A stretch of 64,000 bases of DNA, from positions 1 through 64,000 of the forward strand of contig NZ_BAYA01000016.1 of assembly GCF_000685015.1 (NCBI RefSeq), read 5' to 3'. Source of the DNA: Paraburkholderia bannensis NBRC 103871. Lineage in GTDB: Bacteria; Pseudomonadota; Gammaproteobacteria; Burkholderiales; Burkholderiaceae. The position numbers and the translations under genes were made by a program. Shown one piece after another: positions 25,053-34,150 of the stretch (the stretch's first letter is position 1; each line of letters opens with the position of its first letter). The notes beneath the pieces were generated by a model, which searched no databases, was not told the origin of the DNA, and saw nothing but the letters and a program-made list of their open reading frames with translations.

Positions 25053-26138
25053 TCAGAACAGGTTGCGCAGGCCGATCGCGACGCCGGTCTGGTTGTTGCG
25101 ACCCGGGTAGTCGATCTTGTAAGCGCCGGTGCCGCGCGTGAAGTCGACCGTGCCGTAGACTTCCGTGCGCTTGGAGATCGAGTACTCGGCAAGCAGCGTC
25201 GCCGAGTAGTTGATACCGTTGCCCAGTGCGCCGTCGCCCAGCGAGGCGTTGCGTGCGTGGCCATAGTAGCCAGCCAGCGTGATCGCCAGCGGCGCGGTGG
25301 CCTGCCACGTGGTGCCGACGTAGAAGTTGTCGTCGATACGGTTCGGGCTCACGGCGCTCGTGGGCAGCGAACCGGTCTGGAGTTCGGCCTGGTCAACCGT
25401 GCCCGAGTTGTCCTGCGAGTGCAGCCAGCCAGCCAGCAGGCGAACAGCCGGCGTGACCGTGTAGACGAGGCCGACGTTGGCGAGGTTGAACTTCTTGCCG
25501 CCGACGTCGTTCTGCTGCCAGCCGACGAGTGCTGCGAGCGGGCCAACCGTGTACGAAGCCGTCAGGCCGTACATGCTGTTCTCGCCGACGCTGCCAGCTA
25601 CGCCGCCGAAGCCGTACATCGCTTCAACGTGCAGGCCGCCAAACGTGTTCGTGTACTTGGCCGAGCTGTTCGTGAAGAGGAACGGGCCAACCGGGTTGTA
25701 CGCCCAGCTGTCCTGCCAGTAGTCGGCGACGGTCAGCGGATCGAACGTATTGCCCATTTCATCGAAGAACGGCGTTTGCTGGCGACCGAACGTCAGCGTG
25801 CCGTACTGCTGGCTCGAAAGGCCCACGTACGCGTTACGCTGGAACAGCGTGTTCGAGGTGTTCGCGAGCTTGCCGTTCCAGAGGTTGAACTGGTTTTCCA
25901 GCTTGAAGACAGCGGACAGTCCGCCGCCCAGATCCTCAGCGCCCTTCAGGCCCCAGCGGCTCGGGGTCACAGCGCCTTCACGCATCTCGATCAGGCTGTC
26001 GTTGTTCGCGTTCGCGTTGGTCTGGTAGCGGATCGCCGTATCGACCAGGCCATACAGCGTGACCGAGCTTTGCGCGAAAGCGGACTGTGCCGAAAGGGCC
26101 AGCAGTGCTGCGCCGATTGCTGCGGTGGTCTTCTTCAT
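25053..26138 (-). CDS. General bacterial porin (Burkholderiales OmpC-like)
   Basis: Outer-membrane trimeric porin of 361 residues (Gram-negative porin_4 type). The N-terminal signal peptide MKKTTAAIGAALLALSAQSAFA is followed by the conserved SSVTLYGLVDTAIRY start of the mature protein, then SRWGLKGAEDLGGGLSAVF, FGRQ (start of loop 3) and a C-terminal strand ending in Phe (GLRNLF). The start at 26138 has GGGGA 6-9 bases upstream. It is monocistronic, with its own terminator, and divergent from the AAA+ ATPase gene. Confidence 0.92.
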   Translation of the reverse strand: MKKTTAAIGAALLALSAQSAFAQSSVTLYGLVDTAIRYQTNANANNDSLIEMREGAVTPSRWGLKGAEDLGGGLSAVFKLENQFNLWNGKLANTSNTLFQRNAYVGLSSQQYGTLTFGRQQTPFFDEMGNTFDPLTVADYWQDSWAYNPVGPFLFTNSSAKYTNTFGGLHVEAMYGFGGVAGSVGENSMYGLTASYTVGPLAALVGWQQNDVGGKKFNLANVGLVYTVTPAVRLLAGWLHSQDNSGTVDQAELQTGSLPTSAVSPNRIDDNFYVGTTWQATAPLAITLAGYYGHARNASLGDGALGNGINYSATLLAEYSISKRTEVYGTVDFTRGTGAYKIDYPGRNNQTGVAIGLRNLF

Positions 26139-26468
26139 GTCATCCCCGTTTTTAATTGATCCAGCGGTGCAGGGGTGCAGCGCTGGCATTAGTCTTCGAA
26201 CCGGTATCGTGGGCGGTGTGTCGCGCACGAAAGTGGCGATAATATTTCGAACCATTAAAAGTTCCGCAATAAATTTAATAACATGTCGCACGGGAACAAC
26301 ATGGGCTGGCGCATCGCGCGCACGAGCGCTATCAGGGGCTTTGCAGTGCTTTGCAGTGCTTTGAAGGGGATGCGGCATGCGTCGGCCGGTGAACAGGAAA
26401 GGGCAGGGCGATTACCTGAAAATGGGGTTTCCCCTAATTATTTATTTCGCGTGATTTAAAACTTGCCG
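26139..26468. other. Divergent promoter region, porin / AAA+ ATPase
   Basis: No gene seen. This 330-bp region must carry the porin promoter and that of the AAA+/VWA/J-domain genes. It holds a threefold 10-bp direct repeat (CTTTGCAGTG twice, then CTTTGAAGGG, 26339-26368) and an inverted repeat GGGGTTTCCCC at 26424-26434. An AT-rich patch around 26240-26285 is a likely porin promoter zone. Confidence 0.5.
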
Positions 26469-27728
26469 ATGAATACCCAGGCTCCCGCCGTTCACGACAA
26501 CGGCCCCGAAGGCGTCTATCTGCGCGGTTCCGGCGCTGTGCGCGAATGGTGGCGCGTGTCGCTGTCCGAGCGCGCGCATATGTTCCGCATCGAGCATGGC
26601 CACGGCGCGGCGGGCAGTGGCGCGGTGGATATCGACACCGTGGTCGATCTCGACAATCTCGAAGCGAAGCTGCTCAAGTGGCGTCGCGAGGGCTTTGTCT
26701 CCGAGGCTGGTCGCGAAGACGAGGCGCGCGCCGTAGCGGCGGGCAGCCGCTTTGCGGTCGAGCTCCAGCGGGCCGTCGAGCTTGAACGCGAAGCGCGTGA
26801 AGCGCGCGCAGCGAATCGATCCGTGCCGCCCGAGGCGGCGCACATCGGCAGCGTGGCGATGTCGCCCGCGCCGCAAAGCACGCCACCGGCGCTCGTGCCG
26901 CGCGTCAACGACGCGTATCTTTTCACCGCGCGCGCCGACGATATCGCGCTCGATATCGTCGAAAACCGCCGCGTCATGCTGATCGGGCACACGGGATCGG
27001 GCAAGACCAGCTTCATCGAGCAGGTGGCCGCGCGCACGGGACATGGCGTGCTGCGCGCGAACATGAACGGACAGACCACCATCGGCGACTTCGTCGGTTT
27101 CTGGACGGTGAAGGGCGGCGAGACCGTGTGGGTGGACGGCGTCCTGCCGGTGGCGATGCGCGAGGGCTACTGGCTCATCATCGACGAACTCGATTTTGCC
27201 GAGCCGTCGATCCTGGCCGTGCTCACCGCCGTGCTGGAGCCGAATGGCAGGCTGCTGCTGAAGGAGCGCGGCAATGAAATCGTCGAGCCGCATCCGTCGT
27301 TTCGTCTCTTTGCCACCGCCAATGCCGCCGGTGCGATGAGCGCATACCGGCACTTGTACCAGGGCGCAAACCTGCTCAACGAGGCGTTTCTCGACCGCTG
27401 GCGCGTGTATCTTTTCGACTACCTGTCGAAAGAAGAGGAGGCCGAAGTATTGGTGCGCACGCTGCCGTCCTTGACGCCTGCGATTGCGCAGACGCTCGCC
27501 GCCATTGCCGCCGATTGCCGCGCCGCGTTCGCGCGCGAAGACCTGGCGAGCACGTTTTCCACGCGTCGCCTGATCGACTGGGCCGAACTGATGCTGCGCA
27601 CGGGCGATGTCGAGCGTGCTGCCGGCCCCGCGATCTACGCGAAAGTGAGCGCGGAGGACGCGGCGCTGATTCGCAGCATCATTCGCCATCACGCGATTTT
27701 CGATGCCGGTGACGGCGTGAGCGGGTGA
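26469..27728 (+). CDS. MoxR/CobS-like AAA+ ATPase
   Basis: Protein of 419 residues. After an N-terminal region of about 140 residues comes an AAA+ module with Walker A GHTGSGKT (173-180), Walker B WLIIDELD (235-242) and a sensor-like FATANA. MNGQTTIGDFVGFWTVKGG resembles CobS of the aerobic cobalt chelatase, but no cobN-type gene or cobalamin gene is in the window, so a MoxR-like chaperone or remodelling role is more likely. The start is taken at ATG 26469; a TTG at 26463 is also in frame. The VWA gene follows after 12 bp, giving the usual MoxR-VWA pair. Confidence 0.82.
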   Translation: MNTQAPAVHDNGPEGVYLRGSGAVREWWRVSLSERAHMFRIEHGHGAAGSGAVDIDTVVDLDNLEAKLLKWRREGFVSEAGREDEARAVAAGSRFAVELQRAVELEREAREARAANRSVPPEAAHIGSVAMSPAPQSTPPALVPRVNDAYLFTARADDIALDIVENRRVMLIGHTGSGKTSFIEQVAARTGHGVLRANMNGQTTIGDFVGFWTVKGGETVWVDGVLPVAMREGYWLIIDELDFAEPSILAVLTAVLEPNGRLLLKERGNEIVEPHPSFRLFATANAAGAMSAYRHLYQGANLLNEAFLDRWRVYLFDYLSKEEEAEVLVRTLPSLTPAIAQTLAAIAADCRAAFAREDLASTFSTRRLIDWAELMLRTGDVERAAGPAIYAKVSAEDAALIRSIIRHHAIFDAGDGVSG

Positions 27729-27740
27729 CGGAGCCGGCCT

Positions 27741-29549
27741 ATGGACAGCGCCCGGATCGACGCTCTCGAAGTGCAGCTCGGCAAGCTCGCGCGCGTGCTG
27801 AGCGGTGAGCCGCGCGTGACGGTTTCCATCGGCGCGGGCGGGCCGCGCGTCGAGCATGAGCGTTTTGTGCTGCCCTCGCGTGCACTCGAAACCACCAGGG
27901 AGACCGAATCAATCGAGGTTGCCGAAGCCGAAGAAGCGTTGCTGACCGGCTACCTCGACCTGCTGGCCGCGCGCTGGCGCTACAGTGCGCAGCTCAAACT
28001 CGATACGGCGCAGGCGGGCGTGACGGGGCGCATCGCGCAGATCGTCGAAGACCGACGGGTACTCACGCGTCTCGCGGCGCAGTTTCCCGGCGCGCGCCGA
28101 TATATGGCGCGCTGGCGCGCGCAACTCGCGAACGACGCGGCGCGCCGATGGCAGACGCTAGCATGGCCGGAGCGCCTGGTGTGGGCCATCGAGCGCACGT
28201 TATGGGACGAGCCGCCCGACGTGAGCGAGCGCGATGTGGGTTCGCTTGCCGCCGCGCTGCGCGTGCTGGACGATGCGAAGGGGCCGCTCGCCCAGGCGCG
28301 CGAAAGCGCTTCGACGGCATCGAGCGTGCGTGCAGCACAAGCCATTGTGGCGGGCGTGCGCTCGCTGGCTTCGGGCGGCGCGAACAACATGATGCAGACG
28401 GCGCATCGGGGCGAGGAACTGGACGAAGAAGAGCTGGACGAAGAAACGCTCGCACGCGAACTCGACGATTTCGGCGCGCACGACGATAGGGATTTCGCGC
28501 TGACGCTGGACGGGGAGGCGGCACGGCAAGCCGCCCGCGAGCCCGATGCGCAAACCCTCGAAGCGGCGCAAGCGCAGGCCGACGCGGCGTCCGGCGCGAC
28601 GCTTTCGGACGCGGACAGCGCTGCGCCGCGCGCGCCTCGCCCCGTAACCGCGTCTGCAAAACCGGAGCGCTCGATCCCGCTCACCACGGCCTTCGACATC
28701 GTCACCGACCTCACCGGCAGCGGCGACGCCACGGCCTGGCGCAAACTGCGCACGCTCGCACGCGCGGAAACGGGCGCGCTCAAGACGCATCTGGAGCGCG
28801 TGCTCAAAGCCGACGAACTCACGCACTGGAAGCGCGAGCAGGAACGCGGCGAGATCGACCGCACTGCGCTTGCGCGGCTGGCGGTCTCGCGCGGCTATCG
28901 CACGCCGTTTCGTGTGAGCACGCATGCGAGCGGGCGCGACGCCGCCGTGTCCGTGCTGCTCGACCTGAGCGGGTCGATGGCTGGCCGTAAGATCGAACTC
29001 GCGCGCCTGTGCGCGGCGGCGCTCGCCGATGCGCTGATGCAGCTTGATTTCGAGGTCGAAGTGCTCGGCTATAGCTCGGTAGAGTCGCCACCGATGCGCG
29101 AACATTACGAACGCGAGCGTGCGGCAGGCACCGATCTACGCGGCTATAACCGCTTTGTCGAGCGTCTCGACCTGCGTGTCTTCAAGCGCTTCGACGCGCG
29201 CGATCCGAGCGGCCTGGCCGCGATTGAGTGCGGCCACGAGAACCCCGATGGCGAAGCGCTCGCGTGGGCGGCCGGGCGGCTGGCGGCGCGCAAGGCGCGG
29301 CGGCGACTGCTGTTCGTGCTCTCGGACGGATCGCCGTCCACGAGCGACGGCGATGCCGCGATCCTGCGCACCGACCTGCGCGCGCGCGTGGCGGAGATCG
29401 GCGCACAGGGCATTGAACTCGTGGGCATTGGGATTCAGGACGATTCGGTCGAGGCGTTTTATCCTCACGCCGTGGTCGTGCGCAAGCTCCACGAATTGCC
29501 CGCTGTTGCGTTCGCCACATTGAGCCAGATGCTCGCGCGGCGGCATTGA
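27741..29549 (+). CDS. CobT-like VWA-domain protein
   Basis: Protein of 602 residues. The N-terminal two thirds are helical and acidic (EELDEEELDEETL near residue 230); the C-terminal third is a von Willebrand A domain with an intact MIDAS motif DLSGSM at 408-413 and later LSDGSPS. This matches the CobT/YehP-like partner of MoxR/CobS ATPases, where the VWA protein binds both the ATPase and a metal-coordinated client. A GGAG ribosome-binding site precedes the ATG. It lies 12 bp after the ATPase gene. The client is unknown. Confidence 0.82.
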   Translation: MDSARIDALEVQLGKLARVLSGEPRVTVSIGAGGPRVEHERFVLPSRALETTRETESIEVAEAEEALLTGYLDLLAARWRYSAQLKLDTAQAGVTGRIAQIVEDRRVLTRLAAQFPGARRYMARWRAQLANDAARRWQTLAWPERLVWAIERTLWDEPPDVSERDVGSLAAALRVLDDAKGPLAQARESASTASSVRAAQAIVAGVRSLASGGANNMMQTAHRGEELDEEELDEETLARELDDFGAHDDRDFALTLDGEAARQAAREPDAQTLEAAQAQADAASGATLSDADSAAPRAPRPVTASAKPERSIPLTTAFDIVTDLTGSGDATAWRKLRTLARAETGALKTHLERVLKADELTHWKREQERGEIDRTALARLAVSRGYRTPFRVSTHASGRDAAVSVLLDLSGSMAGRKIELARLCAAALADALMQLDFEVEVLGYSSVESPPMREHYERERAAGTDLRGYNRFVERLDLRVFKRFDARDPSGLAAIECGHENPDGEALAWAAGRLAARKARRRLLFVLSDGSPSTSDGDAAILRTDLRARVAEIGAQGIELVGIGIQDDSVEAFYPHAVVVRKLHELPAVAFATLSQMLARRH

Positions 29550-29675
29550 TCCGCGCCGCGGCACGCGCCTTGCATGCTGCAGTTGCGTGATATACCTTGT
29601 TTGACGATGCCGTTGCGCGCCGCGCAGCGAATCGACTGAAGAAAGCCACTCAAAAAACACCGCGATATTGAGGTC

Positions 29676-30863
29676 ATGTCCAGTTCCGACCCACAGACTC
29701 ACGAAGACTACGATCGCTTTTATTACCGGCTCGATCTGGAGCCCGGCGCCAGCGCGGCCGATATCAAGCACAACTATCGGCAGCTCGCGCAGATCTTTCA
29801 TCCCGACAAATGGCGGCATCCCACCGCCGCGTCGCTGCATTGGGCCGACGAGCAGTTCAAGCGGATCAAGGAAGCGCGCGAGGTGCTGGAGGCCTACTGG
29901 GCCGTGCATCACGAAGCGCCCACGAGCGGCTCGGCGCTCAGCGACACCCAGCGTCTGCGCGTTGCCGAGCAGATGCGCGAGCTCGAAGTGCGCCGCGACC
30001 GCCTGCATGGCGAGCTTGAACGCATGCATCGCGAAAGATTACGTGCGCTGGCCGAGGTCGCGAGAATGCAGACCGAGCGCGAGCGCTTGATCGGCGAGAT
30101 CGTGCGCCTGCGCGACGACGTGGCGAGCGAGCGCGCGGCGCACGCGGCCTGGCGCGAAAACGAACAGGCCGCTTCCAGCGCGGCGTCGGCCGCCGCTGAG
30201 CAAGAGGCTGCCGATGCGCGCGTCGAACACGAACTCGCCCCCGCCGGGCGCCATCCCATCCGAAACTTCTTCTTCGCGCGTTTCGACGATCCATCGCGTG
30301 GCTGGCTCATGACGCTCAGCGGCGCGGTGGTTGCGATGATCGTGCTGTTTGTCGTGGCGCATCGGCTGGTGTTCAGCGTGTTCGATGCGACGGGTTCGTG
30401 GCGCGGGCTGGCGGTGTTCCTGCAAACGCTGCTGATCGTCGCGGGCACGGTGCTGCTGGGCGGCTTCGCGTGGTCGCAGCGCACCTTGCATCGTGCCGAC
30501 CGTGCAGGCCGCGTGCATGCCGTGCCGCTGCCCGCGCGCGAGACATGGCAACGCGTGACGGCGGCCTTGCGTGGTACGGGCCGTCATGGCGCACGCTGGC
30601 AGGTCGAGACGGGGGCGCTCTCGCCCGACGATGAGGGCTTTGAATTGCAGGCGGTGCTGCGCTACTCGACAAAACCGCAGGGCGAGGGCGAGCCTCATCA
30701 GGCCGTGACGTTTCGATGCCGCGCCCAGGCAGCAGGCGCGGGCGCGACGCGCGTCGCGTGGGACTTCGGCGTACAGGCGCCTACGTGGTGGCTCGTGCCC
30801 GCCGCGAAGGTCGTACGCGACCTGCGCACCCGCGTGGAAGCGGAGATCGCAGGACGCGTCTAG
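29676..30863 (+). CDS. Membrane-anchored J-domain (DnaJ-like) protein
   Basis: Protein of 395 residues. The N-terminal J domain (residues about 8-75) keeps the HPD motif at 42-44, needed to stimulate Hsp70. A long charged coiled coil (about 90-185) follows, then two membrane helices (about 208-235 and 245-268) and a C-terminal globular domain. No Gly/Phe region or zinc finger is present, so it is a class III J protein. It is encoded 126 bp after the VWA gene on the same strand and may recruit DnaK to a membrane site in the same process. Confidence 0.8.
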   Translation: MSSSDPQTHEDYDRFYYRLDLEPGASAADIKHNYRQLAQIFHPDKWRHPTAASLHWADEQFKRIKEAREVLEAYWAVHHEAPTSGSALSDTQRLRVAEQMRELEVRRDRLHGELERMHRERLRALAEVARMQTERERLIGEIVRLRDDVASERAAHAAWRENEQAASSAASAAAEQEAADARVEHELAPAGRHPIRNFFFARFDDPSRGWLMTLSGAVVAMIVLFVVAHRLVFSVFDATGSWRGLAVFLQTLLIVAGTVLLGGFAWSQRTLHRADRAGRVHAVPLPARETWQRVTAALRGTGRHGARWQVETGALSPDDEGFELQAVLRYSTKPQGEGEPHQAVTFRCRAQAAGAGATRVAWDFGVQAPTWWLVPAAKVVRDLRTRVEAEIAGRV

Positions 30864-30890
30864 GCGCCACGCCAGCGCATGAAAAATTGC

Positions 30891-32501
30891 TCAGAACACC
30901 TGACGGAAGATCCAGTACAGCACCGCCGATAACGCGATCGAAGCGGGCAGCGTGAGCACCCATGCAAGCGCGAGATTGCGCACGGTCGCCCATTGCAGTC
31001 CGGAGCCGTTGGCGGCCATCGTGCCCGCGACGCCCGACGCAAGCACATGCGTCGTCGAAACGGGCAGGCCATACACATCGGCCATGCCGATCGTGAGCAT
31101 CGCGACGGCTTCTGCCGAAGCGCCCTGGCCATAGGTCAGGTGCTGCTTGCCGATCTTCTCGCCCACGGTCACGACGATGCGCTTCCAGCCCACCATCGTC
31201 CCGAGCCCCAGTGCAATCGCCACTGCCACTTTCACCCACGTCGGGATGAATTTGGTTGCGTGATCCATTTGTTTGCGGAAGTCGTCGAGCGTCGCGGCAT
31301 CGGCGGCGGAAAACGCGGGCGTCTTCGCTTTCTCCATGAGGCGGATCGCTTCCGAGGCCACATACATGTTGTTGCGCACGTTATCGACGATGACTTGCGG
31401 CACCTGCGCCATCGATCCGGACAGGCTCACCTGGTCGGCGACGGTGTCGGTCAGCGCGCGCAAGGCGGGCAGGGTGGCCGGCTGCAGGCGGTGCGTGCGC
31501 ACGTAGGCTTCGACTTCGGCGCGGGGATCGTCGGGCGGCGTGGCGGGCGCGTAATGGACGAGCGTGACGGAGGCCGCGCGCGCGGCGGCCACGAACGCTT
31601 CGGTTTCGCTGGGCGTGACGGCCTTGTTGAGCGCATAGGCGGTAGGCACCACGCCAATCAGGATGAGCATGATGAGGCCCATGCCTTTCTGGCCGTCGTT
31701 GGAGCCATGCGCGAACGACACGCCCGTGCAGGTGCCGATCAACAGCACGCGAATCCAGAACGGCGGCGGCTTGTTGGGTTCAGGCTGGCGATAAAGCCCC
31801 GGCTTGCGCACGACGAATTTCAGCACGAGCAGCAGAACCGCGGACAGCACGAAGCCCACGATCGGCGAAAACAGCAGCGCCTTGCCCACGCCCGCCGCTT
31901 GCGCCCAATCGACGCCCGACGTGCCCGACGGCCCGGCGATCCACTGGTTCATGATGCCCACGCCGATGATCGACCCCACCAGCGTATGCGAACTCGATGA
32001 AGGCAGGCCGAGATACCAGGTGCCGAGGTTCCAGAGGATGGCGGCGATGAGCAGCGCGAACACCATCGCGAAGCCCGCGCTGCTGCCCACCTGCAGGATC
32101 AGTTCGACGGGCAGCAGTTGCAGGATGCCGAACGCGACTGCGCCGCTCGACACCAGCACGCCGAGGAAATTCCACATGCCCGACCACGCGACCGCCAGAT
32201 GCGGTTCGAGTGAATTCGTGTAGATGACCGTGGCCACCGCATTGGCGGTGTCGTGAAAGCCGTTCACGAATTCGAAGCCGAGCGCAATCAGCAAGGCAAC
32301 GCCAAGCAGAACGAAAGGTAATGCCGAACTTTCCTGCACGGCGCTCAGGTCGACGAACAGATGATCGATCACGTAGATCGCGCCGATCGCGATGACGAGG
32401 AAGAAGAGGGCGATGGCGAGACCGCGTCGGCGGGGATGCACCGCGCTTAAGGGGGATATGGGGATGTCCGGCATGGGCGTGCGCTGTTGGGTTGGGCTCA
32501 T
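30891..32501 (-). CDS. PiT-family inorganic phosphate transporter
   Basis: Inner-membrane low-affinity phosphate (metal phosphate) symporter of 536 residues. The duplicated family signatures are present: GFHDTANAVATVIYT in the first half and HGSNDGQKGMG in the second, plus SSSSHTLVGSIIGVG. A hydrophilic central loop (about residues 290-400) separates the two halves. A GAGG ribosome-binding site precedes the start at 32501. Monocistronic; no phoU-like gene is adjacent. Confidence 0.93.
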   Translation of the reverse strand: MSPTQQRTPMPDIPISPLSAVHPRRRGLAIALFFLVIAIGAIYVIDHLFVDLSAVQESSALPFVLLGVALLIALGFEFVNGFHDTANAVATVIYTNSLEPHLAVAWSGMWNFLGVLVSSGAVAFGILQLLPVELILQVGSSAGFAMVFALLIAAILWNLGTWYLGLPSSSSHTLVGSIIGVGIMNQWIAGPSGTSGVDWAQAAGVGKALLFSPIVGFVLSAVLLLVLKFVVRKPGLYRQPEPNKPPPFWIRVLLIGTCTGVSFAHGSNDGQKGMGLIMLILIGVVPTAYALNKAVTPSETEAFVAAARAASVTLVHYAPATPPDDPRAEVEAYVRTHRLQPATLPALRALTDTVADQVSLSGSMAQVPQVIVDNVRNNMYVASEAIRLMEKAKTPAFSAADAATLDDFRKQMDHATKFIPTWVKVAVAIALGLGTMVGWKRIVVTVGEKIGKQHLTYGQGASAEAVAMLTIGMADVYGLPVSTTHVLASGVAGTMAANGSGLQWATVRNLALAWVLTLPASIALSAVLYWIFRQVF

Positions 32502-32801
32502 GGGCCTCGCGCGCTGCGCCGGAAAATATCACGCCAGCCGATGCCGTTTGCAAACGTCGCGGCTGCGTGCGTGGAAAGAAGCGGGGCGCGTTGGGCGCGC
32601 CGCGATGGCGGCGGCCCGTTCGAGACGCAACAGTGTCGCACAACGCGCCTTCCGGTTGCGCGAGCGTGACAGTTCGACCGTATGGACGACACTCAAAGGA
32701 GCGCCGCGGCGCCCACGCGATGCGGCTGCCGCGGCGAGCGCGTCTGAATGACGCGCTATGCGTTCTGGTTTTATGCGTCTACGCGCGAATCGCCGAGCCG
32801 A
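32502..32801. other. Intergenic region between pit and porin
   Basis: No gene supported. Short open frames on the plus strand here have arginine-rich, shadow-like composition. The region should contain the pit promoter and the 3' flank of the second porin gene. Confidence 0.5.
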
Positions 32802-33980
32802 TCAGAACAGCAGCGCGATGCCCGCCATGCCGACAAACTGCGAATGCGTGCTCGACGGCGTGCTGTTCTGCGAGTCGCCCACTGCGGGTGTCGCATTGAC
32901 GATATTGCCCGCGCCGTTCGCGCCCAGCGTCTGGCCGCTCGCATGCTGATAGCCCTGCAACGCATAAAGCGAGGTGCGCTTGGAGAGATGATACGTTTCC
33001 TTGAGCGAAACCTGCTCGTAGCGCGCGGCGCTGGTGATGCCGTTAGCCTTTGACGCCAGCGTGTAAGCAAAGCCACCGCCGACGTCGAACGACGGCGTGA
33101 AGCGGTACGTCGCCAGTGCCGCCCACGTGTTGAACACGGCGGTAGTCGTGAACAGCGACTTGCCGCCCGGCAGGTATTCGACGTTCGAGTACGACGCGCC
33201 CAGCAGGAAATTGCCGATCGAATAATTGGCCGCTACGGCCACATGCTGCACCGCACGCGCCGACACATAGCCCGTATTCAGCGACGATTTGCCGAAGCTC
33301 GCCGTCGACGAAGTATCGAAGCCGCTCGTGAGCGCTGCGTTGTCCATGCGCAGGATCGCGGCCGCGACCGAGAGCGGGCCATTGTTGTAGCGCAGCGCCG
33401 CGCTCCACGTCTGCCCCTTGCCGGTGCTGCCCGCGATGCCGCCGAATGCGTACATGGCGCTTGCCTGCAAGCCGTACCACACGGGCGAGGTGTAGGTCGC
33501 CGAGTTGTTGATGCGCACCGTGGTGTCGAGGCCGTCGATATCGCCCGGGTGCGCGCCCGTCGCGCCGGTCAGCCAGTTGCTGCCCGTCAGCGGGCCGACG
33601 AACTGGTAATAGGGCGTGTACTGGCGGCCCATCGTGGCCTGGCCGGCCTGGTCGTTCTTCAGGCCCACGTACGCCTGGCGGTTGAAGATCAGGCCGCTCG
33701 ATTGCAGCGCGCCGCTGTTGGGATCGAAGCCGTTTTGCAGGTCGAAGATCGCGTAGGTGCCGCCGCCGAGGTCTTCCTTCCCGAGCAGGCCGAATTTCGA
33801 GGCATAAACGTTACCCTGGCGCAGGTAGACGTTCGAGTGACCGTTCTGGTTGTTGACGTAGGTAATCGCGTCGTCGACCGCGCCGTAGAGCGTCACGCTG
33901 CTCTGCGAGAAAGCCGGGTTAGCGATCAGTGCGGCGCCCGCCGCCACGAAAATGCCGGGGCCAAAGCCAGTCTTCTTCAT
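32802..33980 (-). CDS. General bacterial porin, second copy
   Basis: Outer-membrane porin of 392 residues with signal peptide (cleaved after NPAFS), the mature start QSSVTLYGAVDDAITYV, SKFGLLGKEDLGGGTYAIF, loop-3 motif MGRQYTPYY and C-terminal Phe (AGIALLF). It is distinct from the porin at 25053-26138. It follows quiC on the same strand after 170 bp and may be the outer-membrane entry route for the quinate/shikimate-type substrates handled by that cluster; this link is inference from position. Confidence 0.9.
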   Translation of the reverse strand: MKKTGFGPGIFVAAGAALIANPAFSQSSVTLYGAVDDAITYVNNQNGHSNVYLRQGNVYASKFGLLGKEDLGGGTYAIFDLQNGFDPNSGALQSSGLIFNRQAYVGLKNDQAGQATMGRQYTPYYQFVGPLTGSNWLTGATGAHPGDIDGLDTTVRINNSATYTSPVWYGLQASAMYAFGGIAGSTGKGQTWSAALRYNNGPLSVAAAILRMDNAALTSGFDTSSTASFGKSSLNTGYVSARAVQHVAVAANYSIGNFLLGASYSNVEYLPGGKSLFTTTAVFNTWAALATYRFTPSFDVGGGFAYTLASKANGITSAARYEQVSLKETYHLSKRTSLYALQGYQHASGQTLGANGAGNIVNATPAVGDSQNSTPSSTHSQFVGMAGIALLF

Positions 33981-34150
33981 CGTTGTGCGTCTCCAATTAA
34001 AATGCAGGATTACTTATTGTTTTGAATCGACCCGCACAAGGAATATGCGGGGTGGGCCGCCTGCGCGGCTCCGGGTCTCAGGTTCTTGTAATTCGGTTTG
34101 TGATGGCCTTTCTTTGAGTGAAGGCTCTTTAAAGGGGACTTTTATTGCTC

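Noticed and set aside
26424..26434. GGGGTTTCCCC, also seen as GGGAAACCCC at 36234-36243, as a shared regulatory box
   Set aside because: A 10-base match twice in 64 kb, next to unrelated genes, is too weak to claim common control.
26469..29549. Reading the AAA+ and VWA genes as the cobalt chelatase subunits cobS and cobT
   Set aside because: The similarity is real, but no cobN or cobalamin gene is nearby and the next gene is a J-domain protein; the general MoxR-VWA label is safer.
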